Assembly (NCBI RefSeq): GCF_002160135.1
Contig: NZ_NFJZ01000002.1
Coordinates: 366,547 to 430,546 of the forward strand
Origin: Lachnoclostridium sp. An196
Lineage (GTDB): Bacteria; Bacillota; Clostridia; Lachnospirales; Lachnospiraceae
Direction of reading: 5' to 3'
Length of the DNA stretch: 64,000 nucleotides
Positions 51,603-60,223 of this stretch are shown in pieces (position 1 is the first letter of the stretch; every line of letters begins with the position of its first letter). Under the pieces are notes generated by a model. That model searched no databases. It was not told the DNA's origin and saw only the letters and a list, made by a program, of their open reading frames with translations. The translations under genes and the position numbers were made by a program.

Positions 51603-53051
51603 ATGGATGAAAAAGAATTTAATACGAATGAGGAGATAACGAAAGAAGAGACCGGACCGGCGGAACATACGCAGAATGATGAAGACGACACCCAGTATGA
51701 GGATGTCTGTTTTGTGTGTCACAGGCCGGAAAGCAAGGCAGGGAAGATGATTCATCTGACCAAGGATATCAGCATCTGCGCGGAATGCATGCAGCGCACA
51801 ATGGATATGATGAATAACGGCAATATCGATTACAGCAAAATGGATTTTTCCAAAATGCCGAATATCAGCATGATTAATCTCTCCGATCTTCAGAATATGA
51901 TGCCGAGACGGCAGAAGGTCAAGAAAAAAGCGGCTGCGGAGGAAACGAAAGAGCCGCAGAAAAAGTTTGATATCCGTTCTATTCCGGCTCCGCACAAGAT
52001 CAAGGCAAGTCTGGACGAATACGTGATCGGTCAGGAGAAAGCCAAGAAGGTGATCTCCGTGGCGGTATACAATCACTATAAGCGAGTGGCGGCAGGCCCG
52101 GAGGCGGACGGGATCGAGATCGAGAAGTCCAATATGCTGATGATCGGACCTACCGGGAGCGGAAAGACCTATCTGGTAAAGACGCTGGCCAGACTGCTGG
52201 ACGTGCCGCTCGCCATCGCGGATGCCACTTCCCTGACAGAGGCGGGATATATCGGGGACGATATAGAGAGCGTATTGTCCAAGCTGCTGGCGGCCGCCGA
52301 CAATGACGTGGAGAAGGCGGAACGCGGGATCGTGTTTATCGACGAGATAGACAAGATCGCCAAGAAACGCAACACGAACCAGAGAGACGTGAGCGGCGAA
52401 TCGGTGCAGCAGGGCCTCCTGAAACTTCTGGAAGGCGCAGATGTGGAGGTGCCGGTGGGCGCCAACAGCAAGAACGCCATGGTGCCGCTGGAGACCGTCA
52501 ATACGAAGAATATTTTGTTTATCTGCGGCGGAGCGTTCCCGGACCTGGAAAATATCATCAAGGAACGTCTAAACAAACAGTCTTCCATCGGATTCAGGGC
52601 GGATCTGAAAGATAAATATGATAATGACAAAAATCTGCTTCGAAAAGTTACTGTGGAGGATATCCGTAATTTTGGCATGATTCCAGAATTTATAGGAAGA
52701 CTGCCGATTATTTTCACGCTGGACGCCCTGGATGAGGATATGATGGTGCAGATACTGAAAGAACCGAAAAATGCGATTCTGAAACAGTACCAGAAACTGT
52801 TGGCATTAGATGAAGTGAAGCTGGAGTTTACTGATGATGCGCTGAGGGCGATTGCCAGAAAAGCCATGGAAAAAGATACGGGAGCCCGTGCTCTTCGTGC
52901 CATTATTGAGGATTTTATGCTGGATATTATGTATGAGATCCCCAAAGATGATAATATCGGGCAGGTGACGATCACCGGAGACTATATTGAACACAGGGGC
53001 GGCCCGCTGATTACGCTGCGAGGCGTTCCGGCACTGGAAATGCAGGGGTAA
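51603..53051 (+). CDS. clpX: ClpX-like AAA+ unfoldase
   Basis: A 482-residue ATPase. The N-terminal zinc-binding domain has C36, C39, C59 and C62 (CFVCH and ICAEC), after a Glu-rich leader of about 30 residues that canonical ClpX lacks. The AAA+ module has Walker A GPTGSGKT, Walker B IVFIDEIDKIA, the pore-loop region with EAGYIGDD, sensor GRLPIIFTLDALDE and KDTGARALRAI. IGF-loop-like residues (SSIGFRADL) suggest that it can dock on ClpP. No clpP or tig gene is next to it, so it may be a second ClpX rather than the main one. It begins a unit with an LspA-like gene and a Nudix gene. Confidence 0.9.
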   Translation: MDEKEFNTNEEITKEETGPAEHTQNDEDDTQYEDVCFVCHRPESKAGKMIHLTKDISICAECMQRTMDMMNNGNIDYSKMDFSKMPNISMINLSDLQNMMPRRQKVKKKAAAEETKEPQKKFDIRSIPAPHKIKASLDEYVIGQEKAKKVISVAVYNHYKRVAAGPEADGIEIEKSNMLMIGPTGSGKTYLVKTLARLLDVPLAIADATSLTEAGYIGDDIESVLSKLLAAADNDVEKAERGIVFIDEIDKIAKKRNTNQRDVSGESVQQGLLKLLEGADVEVPVGANSKNAMVPLETVNTKNILFICGGAFPDLENIIKERLNKQSSIGFRADLKDKYDNDKNLLRKVTVEDIRNFGMIPEFIGRLPIIFTLDALDEDMMVQILKEPKNAILKQYQKLLALDEVKLEFTDDALRAIARKAMEKDTGARALRAIIEDFMLDIMYEIPKDDNIGQVTITGDYIEHRGGPLITLRGVPALEMQG

Positions 53052-53053
53052 AG

Positions 53054-53518
53054 ATGAAAAAGCTGATATTTATCCAGCTGGCGCTGGGATTGTTCCAGAT
53101 CGGCCAGGCAGTCAGAAACGAGGTAGAACTGCATCCGGAGATGGAAAAGGGGATGGACGTCTGCGGAGGAAGAGTCCGTCTGGAGCGGCTCCATAACCGG
53201 GGCACGGCAGGAGGAAAGATGGAAGGGCATATGCCTGCGATCGCAGGAACGAGCGGACTGATAACGGCCGGATGCGCGGCATGTTTTCTGCGCCTGTTAT
53301 GGAAAGAGGACAGAGATCTGCAGAAGACAGGATTTGCTTTCCTGGTAGGCGGCGCCTTGTCCAACTTATACGAACGCTGCAAAAAAGGGTATGTGGTAGA
53401 TTATCTGCGTTTCCGCCTGCCGAACGGGAAACTTGGCAGATTGGTCTTCAATCTGGCGGATCTTTTCATATTTGCAGGGGCGCTGATGATCAGCATCGGA
53501 CAGAAGGAGCGCGTATGA
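53054..53518 (+). CDS. LspA-like signal peptidase II homologue, divergent
   Basis: A 154-residue membrane protein with an N-terminal hydrophobic helix and two or three more later. Motifs of lipoprotein signal peptidase are present in order: ERLHNRGTAGG (for the HNxGAA segment), GGALSNLYERCKKGYVVDYL and FNLADLFIFAG. The two catalytic aspartates are kept (D116 and D136), as are N104 and N133, but the conserved Asp of the N-x-x-D-R motif is Glu (E107). The middle part is shorter and less hydrophobic than in standard LspA. It starts three bases after clpX and overlaps the Nudix gene by ATGA. It may be a second, specialised LspA. Confidence 0.7.
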   Translation: MKKLIFIQLALGLFQIGQAVRNEVELHPEMEKGMDVCGGRVRLERLHNRGTAGGKMEGHMPAIAGTSGLITAGCAACFLRLLWKEDRDLQKTGFAFLVGGALSNLYERCKKGYVVDYLRFRLPNGKLGRLVFNLADLFIFAGALMISIGQKERV

Positions 53519-54165
53519 GCGAATATTTTGATATCAGAGACTGGGATGGAAACAGAACCGGAGAAATGAAGGAACGGGAACTGGTGCATCGAGACGGAGA
53601 TATTCACGGGACCGCTCATGTGTGGGTGATCCGCAGCAATAAAGAGACATGCCGGCCGGAGGTTCTGCTGCAGAAGCGGTCGAAGGAAAAAGATATTTTT
53701 CCCGGGTGTTTTGACGTGTCGGCGGCGGGGCATCTTGGCGCGGGGGAAGATTTTCCGGAAGCGGCGGTACGGGAACTGAAAGAGGAACTGGGTCTGGAGA
53801 TAAAGCCGGAAGAACTGGAACGGCTTTTCCTGAATCAGGAAACAGTGCGCCGGACTTTTCACGGGAAAAAAGTCTATGACCGGGAAGTCAGCGCCGTCTA
53901 TGTGCTGATAAAAGATGTGCCGGCAGAATCGCTTCGGCTGCAAAAAGAAGAAGTAGAATCCGTGGAATGGATGGACATGGAAAAGTGCCGGGAACTGATG
54001 GACGGCAGAAAAGAACTGTTCTGCGTCCATCCCGGCGAATATACAAGAATTATGGACTACGCGGACAGGATGCTGGCGCATGAACTCAGCCCGACCTGGA
54101 ATGAAGATTGCCTGTCTGAACTGGATGAATGGATTGAGTCCCAGGGAATTTATATCCGCCAGTGA
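53515..54165 (+). CDS. Nudix hydrolase, IPP-isomerase-like/YfcD type
   Basis: A 216-residue Nudix protein. The full Nudix box G-x5-E-x7-R-E-U-x-E-E-x-G-U is present, from GHLGAGEDFPE to RELKEELGLE. The N-terminal EYFDIRDWDGNRTGEMKERE and VLLQKRSKEKDIFPGCFDVS resemble the group annotated as isopentenyl-diphosphate isomerase-like or YfcD-type hydrolases. The Cys/Glu pair that makes a true isomerase is not clear, so hydrolysis of a nucleotide- or phospho-substrate is the safer call. ATGA overlap with the upstream LspA-like gene shows coupling. Confidence 0.85.
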   Translation: MSEYFDIRDWDGNRTGEMKERELVHRDGDIHGTAHVWVIRSNKETCRPEVLLQKRSKEKDIFPGCFDVSAAGHLGAGEDFPEAAVRELKEELGLEIKPEELERLFLNQETVRRTFHGKKVYDREVSAVYVLIKDVPAESLRLQKEEVESVEWMDMEKCRELMDGRKELFCVHPGEYTRIMDYADRMLAHELSPTWNEDCLSELDEWIESQGIYIRQ

Positions 54166-54171
54166 CAGGCT

Positions 54172-54606
54172 TCAGTTTTCGGCTTTGGACAGGGCGGTCT
54201 GTATGGCGCTTAAAAGCATCAGAGAAGTGTACTGGCTGTCTTCCGAATAGGAGATGTTTTCCAGGGACTGGGATGCGCAGATCTGTTCGGACAATGACTC
54301 CAGAGACGGCTCCATGAGCGGATACATGGCGGAGACGGTCTCGTCGAGCTGCCGGAATTCGATCGAGGAGATGTAATCCTCGTCTACTGTGACTGCGATT
54401 TCCACGGAATTTCCGCCCAGGATCATGGAAGCCGTATAGACGCCTGCCGTGTATCTGGATGGAACTTCTGCTTCGGCTTCCTGCTCCGGGCTGCCGGAAA
54501 ACATAAAAATCATAAGCAGCAGCAGGAAAATTCCGAGGACGATAAAGACGGCTGTATAGATCAGTTCTTTCATATGGAAGACCCATATTCTGGTTTTGGC
54601 ACTCAT
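54172..54606 (-). CDS. Membrane-anchored extracytoplasmic protein, unknown
   Basis: A 144-residue protein with AGGAG eight bases before its ATG. One membrane helix (about residues 14-38, LIYTAVFIVLGIFLLLLMIFM) is followed by a Glu-rich spacer and a small domain, RYTAGVYTASMILGGNSVEI to VDEDYISSIEFRQLDE. This resembles the FMN-binding domain pattern (G-x-Y-x-x-x-x-x-G-x-x-x-x-x-V-x-V-x-x-x-x-I-x-x-I), though the threonine motif that binds FMN covalently is absent. It is convergent with the Nudix gene, with six bases between the stops. Function unknown. Confidence 0.6.
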   Translation of the reverse strand: MSAKTRIWVFHMKELIYTAVFIVLGIFLLLLMIFMFSGSPEQEAEAEVPSRYTAGVYTASMILGGNSVEIAVTVDEDYISSIEFRQLDETVSAMYPLMEPSLESLSEQICASQSLENISYSEDSQYTSLMLLSAIQTALSKAEN

Positions 54607-54891
54607 GGATAAGGCTCCTGGTAGCAGATTCTTTGTTATACTCTATGAAGAACGAAATGGATTTATGAGCATTGTTCCGGTTTTTATGAATAATGCATAA
54701 GGGAATAAACGCGTTAAAAGGAATAAAAGAGAGAGGTTGTGCATAAAAAAACTGAAATACCCTCTTTCTTTTTTTGCTATTTTGCATTAGTATATAACAT
54801 AGGTATTTTGTATCTGCGGAAAATCACCCGTTTTTCGCTGATATTTTCTTTGGGAGTTTGCACAAACATTATTTTGTAAAGGAGAAAAAAT

Positions 54892-55977
54892 ATGATATCA
54901 AACCAGATACTCCAAAATACGATTGACGGACTGAAAGAAATCACCAGAATCGACCTCTGTGTTCTGGATATGGAAGGACAGGCGCTGGCGTCCACGGAGA
55001 AGCAGCCGGAGGACTGCGCGTCGGATGTGGCGGCTTTTATCGCGTCTCCGGCGGACAGCCAGGTAGTGCATGGCTATCAGTTTTTTAAAGTGTTTGATGA
55101 AAATCAGCTGGAATATATTCTTTTGGCGAAAGGTTCCAGCGACGATGTGTACATGGTGGGAAAACTGGCGGCATTCCAGCTTTCCAGTCTTCTGACTGCC
55201 TATAAAGAGCGTTTTGATAAGGATAACTTTATCAAGAATCTGCTTCTGGACAACCTTTTGCTGGTAGATATTTACAACCGTGCCAAAAAACTGCATATTG
55301 CGACCGAAGTGCGGCGTGTGGTATTTATTATAGAAAGCAACAGGGACCGGGTAAATGCGGCCCTGGAGACGGTACGCGCGTATCTGGGTCCCAAATCCAA
55401 AGATTTTGTCACAGCGGTAGACGAGAAGAACGTTATCGTGGTGAAAGAGCTGGCGCCCGGAGAGGGTTACGAAGAGATGTACAAAGTGGCGAAAGATATG
55501 AAGGACGCCGTAGAACAGGAAGGCGAAGACATCCGCGTAGCCCTGGGAACAATTGTGGGCGAGATCAAAGAGGTATCCAGCTCTTACAAGGAAGCGCGCA
55601 TGGCACTGGATGTGGGCAAGATCTTTTTCGACGACCGCGCGATCAATGCGTACAGCGATCTGGGCATCGGCAGACTGATCTATCAGCTGCCCATTCCGCT
55701 CTGCAAGATGTTTATCCGGGAAATTTTTGACGGAAGGTCGCCGGATGACTTTGATGAGGAAACGCTTACCACGATCAATAAGTTCTTTGAGAACAGCCTG
55801 AACGTATCGGAGACTTCCAGACAGCTGTATATTCACAGAAACACGCTGGTTTACCGTCTGGATAAACTGCAGAAATCCACAGGCCTGGATCTGCGCGTAT
55901 TTGAGGACGCCATCACGTTCAAGATCGCGCTGATGGTCGTGAAATACATGAAGTATATGGAGACACTGGATTATTAG
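54892..55977 (+). CDS. CdaR/PucR-type transcriptional regulator
   Basis: A 361-residue cytoplasmic regulator with AAGGAG upstream. The N-terminal 130 residues form a sensory domain of the diacid-recognition type (NTIDGLKEITRIDLCVLDME). A GGDEF-like middle part follows (about 150-250), and the C-terminal PucR helix-turn-helix is clear: FFENSLNVSETSRQLYIHRN, then TLVYRLDKLQKSTGLDLR. CdaR proteins regulate sugar-diacid use in enterobacteria, but in Lachnospiraceae this gene regularly precedes ftsE, as here (21 bases away). That suggests a role in cell-envelope or division control; the effector is unknown. Confidence 0.85.
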   Translation: MISNQILQNTIDGLKEITRIDLCVLDMEGQALASTEKQPEDCASDVAAFIASPADSQVVHGYQFFKVFDENQLEYILLAKGSSDDVYMVGKLAAFQLSSLLTAYKERFDKDNFIKNLLLDNLLLVDIYNRAKKLHIATEVRRVVFIIESNRDRVNAALETVRAYLGPKSKDFVTAVDEKNVIVVKELAPGEGYEEMYKVAKDMKDAVEQEGEDIRVALGTIVGEIKEVSSSYKEARMALDVGKIFFDDRAINAYSDLGIGRLIYQLPIPLCKMFIREIFDGRSPDDFDEETLTTINKFFENSLNVSETSRQLYIHRNTLVYRLDKLQKSTGLDLRVFEDAITFKIALMVVKYMKYMETLDY

Positions 55978-55998
55978 AAAGGTGGAAAAAAGAGTTCC

Positions 55999-56679
55999 AT
56001 GATAGTACTGGACAATGTCAGTAAAGAATATTCCAATGGCGTCGCCGCCATCAACGGAATTAATTTACATATTGAGCGGGGGGAATTTGTATTTGTGGTG
56101 GGGGACAGCGGCTCCGGAAAATCCACATTGATCAAGCTCCTGCTGAAAGAACTGGAGCCTACGTCGGGCGTGATCCGCGTGAACGGAGTGAATCTGGGGA
56201 GGATGAAGAAACGCGCGATACCCAAATACCGGAGAAAGATCGGATGCGTGTTTCAGGACTTCCGTCTTTTGAAAGACCGCAATGTTTATGAAAATGTTGC
56301 GTTTGCACAGCGGGTCGTAGTGACACCGACCAGGGAAATTAAGAAAAATGTGCCGGCGATGCTCTCGCTGGTGGGACTGGCGGAAAAGTACAAATCATAT
56401 CCCCGCCAGCTTTCGGGCGGCGAGCAGCAGCGGGTGGCGCTTGCGCGCGCGCTGGTGAACAGTCCGGATATTCTGCTGGCAGACGAGCCTACGGGTAATC
56501 TGGATCCGAAAACGTCCAGGGAGATCATGAAACTTCTGGAGGAGATAAACGCCCGCGGCACAACTGTTCTGGTAGTGACGCATGACCAGGCGATCGTCAA
56601 TACTCTGAAGAAGCGGGTGATCCGCATGCAGAAAGGGATCATTGTGGAAGACGCGAAAGAAAGTGGGTACATCGGATGA
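55999..56679 (+). CDS. ftsE: Cell-division ATP-binding protein FtsE
   Basis: A 226-residue ABC ATPase. Walker A GDSGSGKST, the Q-loop VFQDFRLL, the signature LSGGEQQRVALARAL, Walker B ILLADEPTGNLD and the H-loop VVTHDQ are all intact. It acts with FtsX at the septal membrane to control peptidoglycan hydrolases. Its stop codon overlaps ftsX by four bases. Confidence 0.96.
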   Translation: MIVLDNVSKEYSNGVAAINGINLHIERGEFVFVVGDSGSGKSTLIKLLLKELEPTSGVIRVNGVNLGRMKKRAIPKYRRKIGCVFQDFRLLKDRNVYENVAFAQRVVVTPTREIKKNVPAMLSLVGLAEKYKSYPRQLSGGEQQRVALARALVNSPDILLADEPTGNLDPKTSREIMKLLEEINARGTTVLVVTHDQAIVNTLKKRVIRMQKGIIVEDAKESGYIG

Positions 56680-57584
56680 GACTGAGTACGATAGGGTATT
56701 GCTTTAAACAAGGCTTTTTAAATATATGGAGAAATAAACTGTTTTCCCTGGCGTCAGTGGCGACTATGGCCGCATGTATTTTTATGTTCGGAATTTTCTT
56801 CTGCATTGTGGAGAATTTCCAGCACTTTGTCCGGGAAGCGGAAGAAGGCGTCGCCGTGACGGTTCTGTTTAATGAGGGAACTTCTGAAGACCAGATTATG
56901 GAGCTGGGAGAAGAACTCCTGGACCGGGATGAGGTTTCCAAAGTAGTGTATGTATCTGCGGAAGAGGCCTGGAAAAGCTATCAGGAGATCTATTTCGAGG
57001 GAGATCCGGAAGCCGCGGAAGCGTTTGTGGACGACAACCCGCTTGCCAACAGCGCGAATCTGGAGATCTATATGAAGGACGTCTCGCTTCAGCAGAATCT
57101 GGTGGATTATCTGGAGTCTATTGATATAGTAAGAAAAGTGAACAAGTCAGAGATGATCGCTGACATGCTGACCGGATTCAACCGTCTGGTAAGTTATGTT
57201 TCGGTGGCAGTGATCGGGCTGCTGCTTGCCGTAGCTGTATTTTTGATCAGCAATACGGTGGCGATAGGCATTTCGGTGAGAAGAGAGGAGATCGCGATCA
57301 TGCGGCTGATAGGCGCGAAAAATTCCTTTATCAAGGCGCCGTTCCTGATCGAAGGCATGGTGATCGGGGTTGTGGGGGCCGCGCTGCCTTTAATCGCACT
57401 GTTCTTTCTGTATGGTCATCTGGTGGTATATATTGCAGACCGGTTTAATATTCTGACGGGCGTCATGCAGTTCCTGCCTGCAGGTGAATTATTCCAGGTG
57501 CTGATTCCGGTAGGCCTGATCCTGGGTGTGGGTATTGGCCTTTTTGGAAGTATTTTTACGATGAGACGTCACCTGAAAGTGTAG
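56676..57584 (+). CDS. ftsX: Cell-division protein FtsX
   Basis: A 302-residue membrane subunit of the FtsEX complex. The layout is typical: a short cytoplasmic N-terminus, helix 1 (about 22-45), an outside domain of about 125 residues (VTVLFNEGTSEDQIMELGEE to VRKVNKSEMIADMLTGF), and three C-terminal helices with SNTVAIGISVRREEIAIMRL between the second and third. The outside domain would contact the coiled coil of the hydrolase encoded next. The downstream gene starts 11 bases later. Confidence 0.95.
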   Translation: MRLSTIGYCFKQGFLNIWRNKLFSLASVATMAACIFMFGIFFCIVENFQHFVREAEEGVAVTVLFNEGTSEDQIMELGEELLDRDEVSKVVYVSAEEAWKSYQEIYFEGDPEAAEAFVDDNPLANSANLEIYMKDVSLQQNLVDYLESIDIVRKVNKSEMIADMLTGFNRLVSYVSVAVIGLLLAVAVFLISNTVAIGISVRREEIAIMRLIGAKNSFIKAPFLIEGMVIGVVGAALPLIALFFLYGHLVVYIADRFNILTGVMQFLPAGELFQVLIPVGLILGVGIGLFGSIFTMRRHLKV

Positions 57585-57595
57585 TGGAGGTTTTT

Positions 57596-58810
57596 ATGCG
57601 GGCACGGCTGTTTCTCAGATGCCTTTCTTTACTGGTCTTGTGCGCTGTCCTGGCTGGATGGACAGGCGCGTATACGGACGTCCGCGCTACTGAGACAGCG
57701 GATACGGAAGACCTGGAACAGCAGAAGAAAGACACGGAAGATAAGATTGATTCCATCAAATCCAGTATTGATACGGTAGAGGATAAAATTCAGGATCTGG
57801 AGGATTCTAAAAGTGATCTGCAGACCTACATTACTCAGCTGGACGGCCAGGTGAATTCCCTTTCGGCACAGATCCAGGATCTGGAAGACCAGATTGAGAG
57901 TAAAGAAGAAGAAATCCAGGTGAAAACGGCAGAACTGGAAGAGGCGGAAGCAGAAGCGGCCGACCAGTATGAGATGATGAAACTGCGCATACGATATACA
58001 TATGAACAGGGGAATCAGTCGTTCCTTGTCCTGCTTCTGGAATCCAAGAGTCTTGCGGATATGATGAACCGGGCGGAATATGCCATGCAGATGACGGAGT
58101 ATGACCGCCAGATGATGGAAAAGCTGAAAGAAACGCAGGCGCAGATTGAGGCCCAGAAGGAAGACCTGGAGCAGGAGAAGACGGAGCAGGAAGAAATGCT
58201 GGATGAGGTGGAGGAGCAGAAAAGCGCGGTGAACAGCGCGATTGATGCGAAAACACAGGAGATCGCTTCTTATCAGTCCCAGATTCAGACTGCGTCCGGC
58301 GAGCAGAGCGAGTATGAGAAGCAGCTGGCAGAACAGGAAAAGCTGTTGGAGCAGATCGAGAATCAGATCGCTGCCGCCGCCGCTGCCGCTGCCAGCGCGG
58401 ATGACGGCGACGGCGGAGCTTCCGGTTTCTTGTGGCCCTGCCCTGCCAGTCATCGGATCACCAGTTCGTTTGGCCCCAGAACCGCTCCGGTAGCAGGCGC
58501 GTCTACGTACCATAAAGGTATTGATATTGGAGCGTCCAGCGGTTCTGCGATTGTAGCCTCGGCAGGAGGAAGAGTCACTACGGCTACTTACAGCAGTTCA
58601 GCCGGAAATTACGTGGTAGTCTCTCATGGAAACGGGATATCTACCGTATATATGCATGCGTCGGCACTCTATGTATCGGTGGGAGATGTGGTATCTCAGG
58701 GAGACACGATTGCGGCGGTAGGTTCTACTGGATATTCGACTGGTCCGCATCTGCATTTTGGGGTGATTGTGAACGGAAGCTATGTGAATCCTTTGAATTA
58801 TGTACAATGA
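57596..58810 (+). CDS. Secreted coiled-coil M23 peptidase, PcsB/EnvC-like
   Basis: A 404-residue exported protein. GGAGG stands five bases before the ATG at 57596. A signal peptide (residues 1-30) is followed by a long coiled coil (about 35-260) of Gln, Glu, Lys and Asp, as in PcsB and EnvC. A poly-alanine linker with an Asp/Gly patch leads to the LytM/M23 domain: HKGIDIGASSGSAIVASAGG and GPHLHFGV, giving the zinc ligands H and D of H-x-x-x-D and the H-x-H pair. The metal ligands appear complete, so the domain may be a real peptidoglycan endopeptidase. Adjacency to ftsEX indicates activation by that complex during division. Confidence 0.92.
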   Translation: MRARLFLRCLSLLVLCAVLAGWTGAYTDVRATETADTEDLEQQKKDTEDKIDSIKSSIDTVEDKIQDLEDSKSDLQTYITQLDGQVNSLSAQIQDLEDQIESKEEEIQVKTAELEEAEAEAADQYEMMKLRIRYTYEQGNQSFLVLLLESKSLADMMNRAEYAMQMTEYDRQMMEKLKETQAQIEAQKEDLEQEKTEQEEMLDEVEEQKSAVNSAIDAKTQEIASYQSQIQTASGEQSEYEKQLAEQEKLLEQIENQIAAAAAAAASADDGDGGASGFLWPCPASHRITSSFGPRTAPVAGASTYHKGIDIGASSGSAIVASAGGRVTTATYSSSAGNYVVVSHGNGISTVYMHASALYVSVGDVVSQGDTIAAVGSTGYSTGPHLHFGVIVNGSYVNPLNYVQ

Positions 58811-58852
58811 TTGACACATAGAATGGTAGAGAGAAGGAAGGAGAGACAGCGA

Positions 58853-60028
58853 ATGGAAGGACGAAAAAGAGGAAGTTCTTTTGGAAAAGGGCTTGCATGC
58901 GGTATCCTTTTCTCGGTTTTGGTTCTGAGTATTGGCGGCTGCGCGGCCGTGTATTTTCGGGGACTGGGACGAACGGCCGGATCCGAAGAGGCAAAGGTCG
59001 ACACCAAGATCCGGGAACTGGAGACGTATATTGATCAGTATTACCTGTTTGATTACGAAGATGAAGATGTAGAAAACGGTATCTATAAGGGCCTGATGGC
59101 AGGGCTGGGAGATATTTACACTTCTTATTACACCCCGGAAGAATATGAAAGCTTTATGGAGACCACATATGGGAGCTACTGCGGAATCGGCGCCATGTTG
59201 TCCCAGGATGTTACAACAGGGATTATTACCGTTGTGCAGGCTTTTGAAGGCACTCCGGCGGCAGAAGCCGGATTACAGCCGGGTGATATCCTTTATCAGG
59301 TAGAAGGAGAGGAAGTGACCGGACAGGATCTGACTCTTGTAGTGACAGATTTGAAGGGTGAAGAGAATACGGAGGTCCATATAGGCATTGTCAGAGACGG
59401 TGAAATACTGGAGATGACGTTGACCAGAAAAAATATTGAGATTCCGACTGTCGACTATGAGCTGCTGGAAGACGGGATCGGCTACATTGCTATCTCCGAA
59501 TTCGAGGATCTGACGGACGACCAGTTTATGGAGGCGTTTGAGGACCTGAAATCCCAGGGGATGGAAAAATTAATCATAGATCTTCGCAATAATGGTGGAG
59601 GTCTGGTGGATGTAACCTGCAATATTCTGGATCAGCTGCTTCCGGAGGGGACTATTGTCTACACGGAAGATAAATACGGGGAACGTCAGACGGAGTATTC
59701 CGATGCGGAACATTATTTTGACGGAGAAATGGCTGTTCTTGTGAACGGCAACAGTGCCAGCGCTTCCGAGATCTTTGCCGGTGCGATAAAGGATTATGGA
59801 GTCGGCACTTTGATTGGCACACAGACTTATGGAAAAGGAATTGTTCAGTCTTTGTTCCGGCTGGAAGACGGGTCGGCAGTCAAGATTACCGTGTCCCGTT
59901 ATTATACTCCGGCAGGAAACAATATTCACGAAGTCGGTATTACGCCGGATATTGTTCTGGAATATGATGAAAGCGCGGGTACAGACAACCAGCTGGAACG
60001 GGCGCTGGAAGTACTGCGGGATTCCTGA
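58853..60028 (+). CDS. ctpA: C-terminal processing peptidase CtpA, S41 family
   Basis: A 391-residue protease. The ATG at 58853 has AAGGAG nine bases upstream. An N-terminal membrane helix (about 18-38) anchors it; a PDZ domain (about 100-185, GTPAAEAGLQPGDILYQVEG) is followed by the S41 core. The catalytic serine is in GNSASASE and the lysine in QTYGKGIVQ, the Ser-Lys dyad of the family. It lies 42 bases after the PcsB-like gene. In other bacteria such proteases trim or degrade peptidoglycan hydrolases, which fits this neighbourhood. Confidence 0.94.
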   Translation: MEGRKRGSSFGKGLACGILFSVLVLSIGGCAAVYFRGLGRTAGSEEAKVDTKIRELETYIDQYYLFDYEDEDVENGIYKGLMAGLGDIYTSYYTPEEYESFMETTYGSYCGIGAMLSQDVTTGIITVVQAFEGTPAAEAGLQPGDILYQVEGEEVTGQDLTLVVTDLKGEENTEVHIGIVRDGEILEMTLTRKNIEIPTVDYELLEDGIGYIAISEFEDLTDDQFMEAFEDLKSQGMEKLIIDLRNNGGGLVDVTCNILDQLLPEGTIVYTEDKYGERQTEYSDAEHYFDGEMAVLVNGNSASASEIFAGAIKDYGVGTLIGTQTYGKGIVQSLFRLEDGSAVKITVSRYYTPAGNNIHEVGITPDIVLEYDESAGTDNQLERALEVLRDS

Positions 60029-60170
60029 ACAGAGGGATAGAAAAAGAGAATGATATGGCGTCCTGCGGTGGATGCGATGTTTCCTGACAGAGTAAATCTG
60101 TTGATACAGGGCATCCTCATCGTATGACGCCATTATTCATGACAGTTCAGGACGGCGGGAAAACTTTTTC

Positions 60171-60199
60171 TTTATTTGCAGAGGTATCTTTGTTATAAT
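60171..60199 (+). promoter_or_regulatory. Promoter of the class A PBP gene
   Basis: TTTATT (60171-60176), 17 bases and TATAAT (60194-60199), with an extended -10 TGT. AAAGGAGG follows before the start codon. Confidence 0.65.
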
Positions 60200-60223
60200 A
60201 GACAGAATAAAGGAGGCTAACGC

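Noticed and set aside
53515..54165. True isopentenyl-diphosphate isomerase (idi)
   Set aside because: The Nudix box is complete, but the isomerase-specific cysteine and glutamate contexts are not evident; the general Nudix call is safer.
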